DNA of 64,000 nt, taken from assembly GCF_029407905.1 (NCBI RefSeq), contig NC_073624.1, positions 8,878,501 through 8,942,500 of the forward strand, written 5' to 3'. Numbering within the stretch: position 1 is the first letter of the stretch; each line of letters begins with the position of its first letter. Position numbers and translations under genes: made by a program. Source of the stretch: Bubalus kerabau (Eukaryota; Chordata; Mammalia; Artiodactyla; Bovidae). Shown piece by piece: positions 45,163 to 57,100 of this stretch. The notes beneath the pieces are model-generated. The model worked only from the letters and a program-made list of their open reading frames with translations. It was not told the origin of the DNA and did not search any database.

Positions 45163-48100
45163 CTGCGGGGAGGGCCACAGGGGATGGGGGTGCTGCCCGG
45201 TGTTCCCCTCCCCCGATGGGCACCCCTCCAAGCCCCTCCGACCCCTCAGGAACACACCGGGCCTGGCGAGGCTTTCCCGCTGTCTGAGCTGCAGGGTGGC
45301 CCTCCTGGTGGTCCCTGCAGTAGCCTGCGACTGGGCCCCACCCCACCCCACTGCCTGGCCCTCAGGGTGCCACCAGCGTCATCCTGCTTAGACCCCAGTC
45401 AGGCACCTAGCAGAGGGGGATCCAAGTTCACTGGGAGGAAAAGCTCTTGGGCCCCACCCCATTCCTCTTGACCTCCCTCCCCCCTTACTCGCCTGGCTCC
45501 TCCCACCCCACCCCGCACCCCCACCCCCACCTCTGGCTGGAAAGCTCTTCCCTGATACACCTGTGTCGCCACTCACAGCCCTCCCAGTCCCTCCACCTGA
45601 ACTGTCAGCACCCCACTCCCCCGCCAGCTCCCTCCCCTCTCCCCCGCAGCATTCCTCCTGGCCCACATCACTGCCAAACAAACTATACTTTCCCTGCATT
45701 TATTCTGATCATCTCTCCTGGCACATCCCTGATACACACTAAACGGTAAACCCTCCCCTCCCTGGAAGGCAGGGATTTTTTCACCCTGCAGCCAGCTGTA
45801 GCCTGGCGGGTAGCTGGGGTCAACAGTCACTGGGCGAACAAGTAATTGCAAGAGCCCTGGGCTGACTATGCCTCTCACTGTGCCTCTCCCTGAGACCTGG
45901 TCCCCTCCCCCGCCCCCGCTGCCCCCCATCCACACCCCCTGACCAGGGATGTCAGGTCTGCAGACCCTTCTGCTCTGTGCCCTGAGGGGTGCCCAGGTGG
46001 TAGCCCTGGCCAATGCAATACAGGCGGCCCCACAGACCGAGACCTCCATTCCTAGCAATCACACGCCAACCCCTTCACCCCACCCCCACACCCTGCAATG
46101 ACTCCCAACACCCCCCTCCTCCCTGTCCCCTCAAGCTAGAGCCCAGGTCTTCCTCCAGGGCCCCCAACCTGGGCACTCCCCACACTCTGCTGTCCCCAGA
46201 TGCTCTAGGACCCAGCCCTGTCCACTTCATCAGCCTCTAGTGTCACCTCCTCCCTCCAGTCTCACCACTATGCCCCTCTTTCCCAAGTGTCCCTGGAACC
46301 ACCCTGCCTGGTGCCTTTGGTTGGGCCTGTTCCCTCCTCCCTCACCTTGGATTTCAAGATCCCCCTCACATGTCCCCTGACAGGAGAGCTCTCAGAGCCA
46401 GGAGGGACCGTACCTGTCGAAGGAGGGTGCAGTTGACGCTCGGCGACCGCAGGGAGGCCCAGGAGCCCTGCAGGGCGATCTTGGGGAGGGTCCCGGCTCT
46501 GGCGCCCTTCTCCTGCCCTTCCTGGCTGGCGGCCACGGCAGGGTGGAAGAACTCCGCCGGCATGGGCAGGAGCGGGCTGGAGGCATCTGGGGAGAAGGGG
46601 CTCTGAGGCGCTGCTGGGGAGGGAGGAGAGGGACAGGGGAGCAGGCTCAGGCTGGCGGGCCCCTGAAGGTGGGCTGGCAGGAAGGGCCCCCTGACAAATT
46701 GGCTGTGACTCCACAGGCGAGCCTCCCTCTCTGAGCCTCAGAGTCCATTGTGAGAGCAAGAAACACTGAGCCTGCCTTGTGAGCCCTGGGAGGACGGGCA
46801 CTGGGTGATGGCAGTTTCTGGAGCCAAACAGACCCAGGCTCAAGGCCCCCCAGGTTCCTTCCTCTTTAAATGGGGACCGGCTGCCCACCTCGAGGAGTGC
46901 AGACGTGGCTGTAAGAGCAAGAGGCAGCTATGGAGCTCAAGCCCCATGAACAGCAGCGCTCACTAAGACACTCACTCCCCAGTGACACCCTCAGGGCATG
47001 GCCAGGCCTGGGGGCCCCCCACCCAAGGACAGCACACAGGTGGGCACCACGCTGGACAGCAGAGCAGACAGAGTGCTGGGGATGGAGGGGGCAAAGAGAA
47101 GGTGAGGTGGAGATGAGGGCAGTTCTGCAGGTGGGGGGCAGCAACTTCTGCCCATGGTCCCCTCAGTGGCTTCCAGGATGAGGATGGAAGCTCGAATGTC
47201 CCCAGGTAAGGGGGATTCCTCATCTTTGTCATCTTATTTAAGGAAAAATGCTAATGAAAGGTTAGGTAAAGAAGATGGGACTTCATCTGATCAGAATGGC
47301 TCTTCGGTCCTGTGCCCTAACTTTTGATTCAGGAGGTCTGGGGTCTTGGCACCTCAGCCATCATATCCAGGCCAGAGGCCATCAGCTTTAGGAAAGTCCT
47401 TGAAAGAGTCACTCCACCTTTAGCTCCTGGAAGGTGCTCAAGGCCAAGCCTCCTCCCAGAAGAGTACGTGGGGTGGGCTCAGGATCTCAGGGCCCCTCTT
47501 CCGACGAGTTCATCTTTCTGCCCCCCTTCCCCAGCTGGGACTATGAAGCCAGATCCCATCACCTTCCAGAGAGACTGGAGGTGAAGGTGAACCTGTGATG
47601 GACCAGTCAATTGAGTCCTCTGTCCTCAAGCCCAGAGCCCAGCCACAAGCCCAAAGTGCAAACAGAGGACACTGAGGGTAGGGCTTTGTATGAAAGAGCT
47701 ATTGAGGACCACAGGCATCTGCTGTTCAACATCACCTTGTATGACGATCTTGTGGGATAAACCCCTCTCAAATTCAGCTCTAGAAAAACGCTTCAATAAT
47801 TAGGCAGCTTGCCTTCTGCTTGATGAGAGCTGTGTGTGCCAACCTGTTTCCTTTTTCACCACAGCTCCCAGGACACTCAGTATGAATCATCCATTAGCCC
47901 AGATTTTTGGTATAATTATGACCTCATCTCTCTGTATTATTTGGCTCCTGGTCTTTTGTCATTGTTCTATCAGGCCTGAGATTCCTATCTTTTATTGTCA
48001 ATTAACCATCTGGTTCTTTCTGGACTCGATGTAATAGTCTAGGCAAAATTACTCAGGAAAAATCTCAGCCAGCTCCCTCTGAAGCCAACACCCGAGATCA

Positions 48101-51100
48101 GGGCCATGGGAGCTGGCGGGGCTCCCACTCTTACCTTGGCTGCTCTCGTGTTTCAGCCAGGACTGGACGGGGTTGAATGGGATGGCCTCCATCTCGCACA
48201 GGAAGTTCTCCGGACCCGATGAGACGGCCGTGTTGGGTAAGGGAAAGAAGCATTCGCCCAGGTCCCCTACCCGCATGGGCTCAGGCGGGTCAGGCTCGCC
48301 CTACAGGAAAAGGGAGGTAGAAGGGGCAGGATGGTGGAGGGGGGAACAGCCCACCATAGCTGCCTTCATGCCCCTGCTCTACACCCCTTTGCTTCACTGC
48401 TCTCACTGCCTGGGACGGCCTTCTCCTCCCCTCCTTCCCCTGGCCAGCAATAATCATCTTCCAAAACTTTCTGGAGGTAAAAGGACCCCACCTCCGGGAA
48501 GCCCTCTCTGATGTCCCAGGCAGGTAGCAATTTCCCCACTCATTCCCCTTGTGACCCTGAGACTCTTGAGGCTCTTCTTTGTCTCTGTAGCCAAGTGGTA
48601 CAGACCCTGGCCAGCAAAAAGGCCAAGCCTAGGCTAGTGAAGGCACCAGAAGACAGACCAAGCAGCTTCAAAGCCTCCTTGTGAGCGTGGCCCTGGGCAG
48701 GTCCCTTTCCGTGGCTGAGCCTCAGTTTCCACATCCATAAATGAGAGAGGAACCACTCCTTCTGGCAACCAGCTCTCCTTCCTGGCACTCCCTGAGCCCT
48801 GCCCTTCTTCAACCCTGCAGCCCAAGGTTACCTCTGAACAGTATGTGTCTCAAAAGCTGCCTCTATGCCCCCTCCAAGGTAGATGAGCCCCCTATGAACT
48901 ATTATTTGAGTCCTAATAAAACAGCACTCACCTAACACCCACCAGACCCTAGAAACTGTGCACCCCAACATCCTGTGTGGGAAAATAGTGCAGCGGTGCA
49001 GGAGATGCAGGAAGGGGCTGGGGGCCGCGGGGGACAAGGGCTGTCAGCTGTCAGAGGAGGACAGAAGGGGTCGGCAAGACCCACCCCCCATCCCCACCTT
49101 CCTGGAGCTGATGGAGGACAGCCCTGGGGGCGGTGGTGCCAAATCCAGGTTGTGCCAGGGGTCAGGGGGACAGAGACTCTCTTAGCGGAGGCCCACTGCG
49201 TACCCACCTTGGGCCGGGGGCTCTCGCACCTCCCCCAGCCTGGGCAAGCACGACTAGAATGCCTCGGAGCAATTAAGACCCCCGATGCAACTACTGGGAC
49301 CACGCACAACAAGAGTCCGTGTGCCGCAACAAAAGACCACACACGATGCAGTGAAGACCCTGAATGCCACAGCTAAGACCCAAGTGTCCCACTCCTTGCG
49401 ACCCCATGGACTGGAGCCCACCAGGCTCCTCCGTCCGTGGAATTCTCCAAGCAAGAATACTGGAGTGGGTTGCCATTTCCTTCTCCAGGGGATCGTCCCA
49501 ACCTGGGGATTGAACCTGGGTCTCCCACATTGCAGGCAGACTCTTTACCATCTGAGTCACCAGGGAATCCAAATAAAGAAATATATACTTTAAAAAAGAA
49601 AAAAAAGAACGACTCTGCCTCAAGGTCACAAGCCCGGTGGCAGACCTCCCCTCCCTGAGTCTGCAGGATCAACAGAGCGGCCCTTCCAGCTCTCCTGGCC
49701 TCCCCTAGACTGACCACCTTGAGGGCAGAGGTTGGGGACCGTGCCCAGCTGTGCAACAGGACAAGCCACCTCACCTCTCAGAGCCCTCATGCCCTGGCCT
49801 GTGGAATGGAGTCACATCATCCCTAACGCACAGAGCTGGGGGACGGGCCCCCTGAGTGCAGACAGAAGGGCATGCAGTAGGTGCCTGCACCTGTTTAGAC
49901 TCTCCAGCCTCCCCTGGTCCCCCTGTAAAGTGTGCCCACCAGGGACAACTCCCAGTGGAGCAAAAACATCCAAAGCTACAGTGAGTGGCCAGGGCCACTT
50001 GGATGCTGTGATTGGAGCTCTGGCTTGTTGCTGTGTGACTTCAGGTAAATCACTCCACCTCTCTGTCCCCAGCCCTCATCTGACCAACAGGAGATGAGGG
50101 CCCAGCATGCAGCAGGTACCACTTAAATGGTGCGCCAGGAAGGGGCAGTGTCCCAGCATGGCAGGCAGAGGCCAGGCTGCAAGTTCAGATCTGCCTGCCC
50201 AGGAGCCCACTGGGTGTTCACCTTGCCGTCCCTGGGGCCGACAGGGCAGGCTGCAGGGTCCTCCAGACTCAGGTCATCGCCAAGCAGGATGGACGAGGAC
50301 CTGTCTGAGTTCAGGGAGAAGGCCTCCGTCTCGGCCAGCTGCACCTGCAGAGAGAGCGGGCCACCTCGGGTCACCCCTGGGGCAGGGGTCCTCCAGAGAG
50401 ACACAGGGCAGTGGTCAGAGAGGGCAAGAGATCTGAGCACAGATGGCACGTCCATCCTGTGCAGGGACCTAGCCTGGGCTGGGAACGGGAGATGACCCGA
50501 GGATGTCACAGACGGCAGAGTGCCGGGTCTAAGCTGGGCCAGCGGGCAGGTGAGCTGCTGAGGGCTGTGAACCAAAGCTGGTCCACGCAGACCAAGTGCC
50601 CTTCAAGGCTTCTGGGTCTGACTCACCTGTAGCCCTGTGCAGGCTGCCCTCATGGGCTGGGGGTGCTTGTGAGCCCCTAGGACCTTGGGGAGTCTGAAGT
50701 CACCTCAGGCTAAAGGGGATCCCTGGGGGCTGGCCACTCCTAGGGAGGTGCTCAGGGCCCCACGTGGCTGGGGAGAGGGGACAGGGCCCTCCTGAGCCTG
50801 CACAAGACAGGCCCAAGGCCACAGATGCCCTGCGGTGCCCATCAGGGAAACCCCACCTGCAGAGGGCGGGGCTGAGCCCTGGAACCAGGACAGGGGCCCT
50901 GGGAAGAGGCTCCGGGGTGCTCAGGCCTTGAGCTCTGGGACGATGGTCCTGGGTGACCCCTTCACAGAAACACAGAAACCCCTTCACCCCGTCACAGAAA
51001 AGGCACACTGCACCAGAGGTGACGCCTGGGCTTCCTGCTGGCGCCCGCAGCTCACCACCATGGTGGGCAGCCGCCCTTTCTGAGCACCTGCTGTGTACAG

Positions 51101-54100
51101 GCTCAGAGCAGGGCCTCGCAGCTCCTGAGGCCACAGCACAGGCCTGGACCGAGCAGAGGATCAGGCCAGGCTGGGCTCAGGGAGGAGGCCTGTCCACCAC
51201 AGCCCCCTGGGACCAGCCTTGATCTAGTAGGCCCTGGCGGGCTTCCACCCAGAGTGGCTCGCCCCTCAGGCTGGCCCTCCACCAGGACTGGAGCCACCCC
51301 CCAACCCCGAGGCCCCAGCTCCCTTGGGGGTGCTGCCATTACCTCCTGCTTGTCGTGGTGACATTTCTCGCAGCCGGCCGGCGAGGAGTAGTGGTAGAAG
51401 ATGGACCCGGACAGGTTGTCGATGATGGTCAGCTCCCCCTCCAAGGAGTCCTTGATGATTAAAGAGACGCTGTCCAGCCACAGGTTCTCCTAGGCGGACG
51501 GGGACGGGGTGGGGACAGGTGGGATTATCGGCCGGCTCGGGATGGCTGGGTGGGCGGGTACGGGCTGCCTTCCTGGTTCTCCGCCCGTGGCCTGGGCCCG
51601 ACCCCGCATCACAGGGTCGCCCCTGAAACGGAGCTGAGCAAGCGGGGCCCGGAATGACTGAGCTCTCTGCCCAAGCCCCCCCGCCAGCCCAGCTGCCCTC
51701 CCAGCCCTCGGCGACCCTGCTGTCCTCTCTGGGCCCCGCCCACCTGGGCTGGTGAGTAGCAGCTTCGGCGCAGGCGGCCCTCGGGGTCACCCTCGCTGGC
51801 CGCCCCTCCCGGCCCGTGGGCGGGCACGGACGCCCCCAGGGCACTGGCAGGTGGCCGCGGGCTGGGGCCCAGGCCGTGGGCCAGCTCCAGCTCCAGCTCG
51901 GCGTCCATCTCGGCGTCCTCCTGGGCCTCCTTGTTGCTGTCGTCCAGGTGCTTCATGAGCACGGCCACCACCACGTTGATGAGCACGAACTGGGCCGTGA
52001 GCACGAAGCTGACGAAGTACAGCGGTGACACGAACTGCAGGCTGCTCAGGCAGCTGCGCTCGTCGTGCGTGCAGTCCCGCAGTGTGTCCTGCACCGGGGA
52101 CGGGGGAGAGAGGGATGCAGCAGGGAGCTAGCCATGAGGCCCGGGGGTCTGGGACACAGGCCTCATCTCTGTCCTCATGAGGCCCCTCTCCACCCAGCCC
52201 AGGCTGAACTGCAGGCCAGAGCCAGGGAACCGGTGCTGGGTGATGGACAGTGAAGCCCAAGCTAAGGAACAGTCTGTTTGGGGGGAGGGTGTCTCAGGCC
52301 TCCCCACCCTGCCGGGACCCTCCCTCCACTACCAGACCTGTTCCATAGCCCACCCCCCAGGCTGGCTTCAGCATCAGAACAGTGGTGTCTGGAGTCCCTG
52401 GGCTCGGGCCCCCAGCACCCCCTCTGGCCCCGGGCAGAGTCCTGTCCCCTAGATTCTGAGGTCTGATCCCAGCGCAGCATTCAGGGCGGACAGAAAACCC
52501 ATTCTGGCCTCACGTCCACCTTGCTGTGCCCCAGGGCCGTGGGTGGTCCCCACGCGTCTCTGTGCCCTGCACACCCTCCGTGTGCAACAGGCCACTGGGC
52601 AGGCAGAATCCAGCCTGACTCTCCCTCCCCTGCCCACCACGTGTACCTTCATGATCCCGTTCCAGTTGTCGCCAGTGGAGACCTGGAAGAGCGTGAGAAA
52701 GGCCATGCCGAAATTCTCGAAGGTGGCGTGCCGGCTCATGCCCTCACAAGGGTTCTCGTCGTTGCAGACTGGAAGGAGAGTGGGGTCAGCCTGGCCCGCT
52801 GCAGAGTCCCCTGCAGGGCCTACCCTGTGCTGCTGCCTCTCAGCCTCATCTCAGACAACCTCAGAGGCGTGTGCGGACTGTGCACACCCACAGATGGAGA
52901 GACTGAGGCTCAGAGAGGGGGCACGCTGGTGGAGACTCAAACTCAGGTGAGCCTGGCTCCTTGCTCCACCCAGATATCAATTTCTGAGGGAGAAGCTGGG
53001 CTAAGGTAGGTAAGGGCTCATGCCCGGAGGAGCCCGGCTTGCTGGAGCTGGCCCTGTGCAGGGCTGCCTGGATGTGGGCTGCGTTGCCCTCAGTCTGGGC
53101 CCTCTCCACTCTGCCTACTGGGGTAGCACTGACTGGGGATGGGCACTGGCAGGTGGGACTGGAAGGGGCATCCCTGAGAGGTCAGACAGCTAGGGGGGCT
53201 CCAAGTGGGGGGTCCACTGCACAGGTATGGGAGTGCCCATGGACCCAGGCGAGCATCTCTCCAAAGCCTCTATTCACACTGGGAGGGGGATATGGATGGC
53301 AGAGGGTCACCCATCCAGCCCCCAAAGGCTCGCTGTGGGAACATTTCCCCATCACAGAGACCGTGGCATGACAGTCTGTTTGGGAGAGGGTGTCTCAGGC
53401 CTCCCCACCCTGCCGGGACCCTCCCTCCACTACCAGACCTGTTCCATAGCCCACCCCCCAGGCCGGCTTCAGCATCACGCACCCAGCTTCCCGAAGAGCT
53501 CCACTCCCAGGGCGGCGTAGATGAAGAAGAGCAGCATGAAGAGGAGGCCCAGGTTGCCCACCTGTGGGGACAGTGGGTGGGGCTGAGCAGGGTCCGAGGA
53601 GGGGGCACGGCAGGCTCCAGGCAAAGGGCCAGCCTAAGGGTCAGGGCAGGCTCTGCGTCCGTGTCAGCCACCCCCCGTCCCACCTCCTGGAGGGCCGGCT
53701 GGGTCCAGCACAGGGCACAAGACAATAATATAACACGTGTGAAGCCCTTACTGGTGGCCCCTATGGCTCAGTGGTAAAGAATCCGCCTGCAGTGCAGGAG
53801 CCACAGGAGACGCGGGTTCGATATCTGGGTCAGGGAGTTCCCCTGGTTAGGAGAAGGCAGCCCACTCCAGTACTCTTGCCTGGAGAATCCCATGGATCAA
53901 GGAGCCTGACGAGTTATAGTCCATGAGGTCGCAAAGAGTCAGACAGGACTGAAGTGACTGAGCATGACGCCCTTCCTATGAGCGGTCCGATTTCAAGCAT
54001 TCCTTAGTCATGGCTGCACACAATGATCTACGGACTCTCTTTTACCCCCATTCTTCAGGTGATTAAACAGATATCCTGAGAGGTGAAGTCCTTGCCCAGG

Positions 54101-57100
54101 ACCACATCGCTAATAGTGGTAGGACTGGGGTCAAGCCTAGTAGGCTGGCCCCAGGGTCTCTGCACACAGCTTCTACACCTGTGTATGGTCAGTACCATCC
54201 CACAGATGAATGGAGAGAGGGAGAAAAGGAAGTTACATCAATAATGCTACCTCCTTCATGAAGCCTGCCTGAATTCCTTCAGACAGACAGGGATTCAGTC
54301 TTACAGCGTGAGTCTAACTGGTGTATCCCTGTCACTGTCTCTGCCAGTCTGGGAAGTCCTGGAGAGCAGGGGCATGGCTGGAGTAATCCAGATCTGCTTC
54401 CTTGGGTCAGCACGAGCCCTGGCCCCAGAAAGGCATGAACATAGGAATCATGCAAGACTGGGCCCCCCAGAAACCTCCTGCAGACCCAGCCACCCCCCTC
54501 CCACAGCTCCAGTGGGAGAAAAATATTGCAGATTTCAAAGTCTATCTATAGGCCAGAGACCACCTTTAGCTCATGTTATGGGTAAGATAAGGCTCCAACA
54601 TGTTCTTGCCCTAGAAAGGAAGTATCTCTGAGAACCCTCAGAAGACCTGCATGAATGGAATCTGAGGATGTTCGTGTTAATTGCTGAAAAGTAAACTGTG
54701 TTAATCACGGGCTCCTAATGTTTCTCTACTCCAGACAAGGGTTTCCTTCTGAGCTGCGCCACAATCACACCAACAGAGTCTAATTAAATGATGCTGGTTT
54801 ATTAAAGAGACAAGCTCTCACTGAGCACCTCTGAGGCCAGGTGTGAGGCCCCAGCTGCTGGGGTCCAGCCCTGTGGACCCCTCCCAGACTGATCACCCAA
54901 CTCCAGAGTCCAGCCACACAGAGAACAGATCCCATTTGCATATTCTGTTTTCTCTACCAGGAAGACCTTCTCTCTGCCTTTGCCTAGAAAATGCCTACTC
55001 CCCACCCCTCAATACCCGGATCAGGGGTCACCTCCTCTGAGAAGCCTTCCTTTAGGCCTCCTCTCTGGGTGCCTGAGATAAAGCTTGGAAGGAAAGGGCT
55101 GAGGTTTCGTTTTCATGTCACTTTACAAAGAACCAAAGAAATGTCCAGCATCAGCTAATAGATTTTGAGGGGTAAGTCCTCACCCCAATACCACATGGTT
55201 CCAGGCACACACATCTCTTAAAGTAGTTGTAATTACTATCCCATGTCTCCTACCTGAAGCTGGGACCTCTTAGGCATCTCCATGTGCCCCATGCCAACAT
55301 AGGGTTAGGATGCCCAGGGGTCAGAACAAGGGGAAAGGGAGAGGGGAAAGGGCCAGGAGGCCAGGCAGTCAGGGGCACACACTTGCCACCCCATTCCTGT
55401 CCTTAGCAGACTCTCCCATGGTGCTGCTTATGAACCAGTGCTTTACAAGCTTTAACTATTTTAAGCCTCACAACAACCCTTTGAGATAAGATCTACTGCC
55501 ACCACCACCCCTCGCCCCGATTTCACAGGCAAGAAAAATAAAGGCACCTCGTCCCCAGGCTCTCACAGGGCACTAGGCTTTGACCATAGGTTCCCTGGTG
55601 GCTCAGATGGTAAAGAATCTGCCTGCAACACAGAAGACCTGAATTTGATCCCTCGGTCGGGAAGATCCCCTGGAGAAGGGAATGACTACCCACTCCAGTA
55701 TTCTTGCCTGGAGAATTCCATGGACACAGGAGCCTGGTGGGTTACAATCCATGGGGTTGCAAAGAGTCGGACACGACTGAGTGACTAACACTTTGACTCT
55801 CAGGGAGGCTTGAGTCTGGTCTCCAACCCATTTACTATCTGCCCAGAACTCACCCCCATCTCCCATGTGACAAATTCCTCCAAAGGAATTTCATGTTAGG
55901 AAAGACCACAGCTCTCTGAATGAAAGCCCTTGCTTTCCATCCAGACCGGCTGTCTGCTGTGTCACTTGCCCTTTGCAACGAGGCTGCCAGGAAGCTCCCA
56001 CCAAACTTGAGAATGGAATTCAACATCCTCAGCCCAAGTGCCTGAGAGAATTTGCTTTCACTCTCCCTGGGCTGTTAATCTTTCATCCTCATCTTTAGCA
56101 TGCTGTATCTGTGCCTTTTACCTTAGGACAGCTAAAGTTCCTTAAGACTAGATGAGTCATCGTGAATAAATGAATGTATATGAGGCTCACCTCAGAGCGA
56201 GGTGAGGCCTCACTGATGGGAGGGAGAAGAGGAGCCATCGGTAGCTGGGACAGCAGGGGAGGAGGAGCCTGGGACTGCAGAGCTCCCAGGAGGACAGAAG
56301 ATGCACCCTTGTGGCCCTGACCTATCTCCCTTCCCCTCACCAATGGTGGGGGGCGCTTTCCTAACTTCCCAGGGTCCCCACCCCCAGGTCAGTGTCTCAT
56401 GCTATCCCCTCCTAGAATGTCATACCTGTCACCTCTCTATCCACATCACCAGCTCTTACCAAGCCACCTACAAGGTCAAGCCGCCCTATAAGGTCAAGCC
56501 GCCCTATAAGGTCATGCTCGAAGTGCCTTATGCCTTCTCCGATTCCCCATGTGCGGGCCTCTCCCCACACTGCCCTGAGGCCTCTGTTGTTCCCCTAGAC
56601 TCCCGAGGGCAGAATCTGGGTCCTCAGTGGCCAGCTCAAGGGCGGGGTACAGAGCAGGCAGGTGGGGGAGGGGTGGGGAGAGGGACCAAGTGCTCAGCCA
56701 AGAAAAGAAGGAAGAAGTAGATGGGAACCCGCCCATCTCTCACGCCCTGAGCTCACAATTGCTTCTCTGGAGGCAGGACTCTGCCTCGGCTCGGCTCCTG
56801 GCAGATCTGGAGAGAAGGGAAGTCACAGCCCGCGCCCCCCAGGGGGCCCAGCGTGACACCGATGATGGCCAGGTTGGGGGAGAGGCGGCTCTTACCTGGG
56901 GTAGAGCTTGCACCACGGTGTCCAGCAGGGCCCGCATTCCCGTGGCCATCTTCAAGAGCTTCAGCACTGTGGGCAACACCCAACCCGGCCCACTCAGCCC
57001 AGACCAGCGGGGACAGGCCTGTGCGTGTGTGTGCGTGTGAATGCAGTAGAGCGAGAAAGTGGAGGAGCGTGAACGAGATGCCGCACTACAATCCCCTGGG

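Larger units (their letters stand above)
44335..45165. promoter_or_regulatory. CpG-dense island over the terminal CACNA1I exon
   Basis: CpG dinucleotides are very dense here compared with the CpG-poor introns and intergenic DNA on both sides, and the stretch is almost all G and C. It coincides with the end of the coding region, so it is a 3', gene-body CpG island rather than the CACNA1I promoter. Whether it has regulatory or promoter activity cannot be told from sequence. Confidence 0.6.

Noticed and set aside
44216..45471. Open frames of 200-376 codons on both strands over the terminal CACNA1I exon
   Set aside because: They are overlapping shadows produced by the GC-rich coding sequence. 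Only the minus-strand frame ending at 44485 matches Cav3.3.
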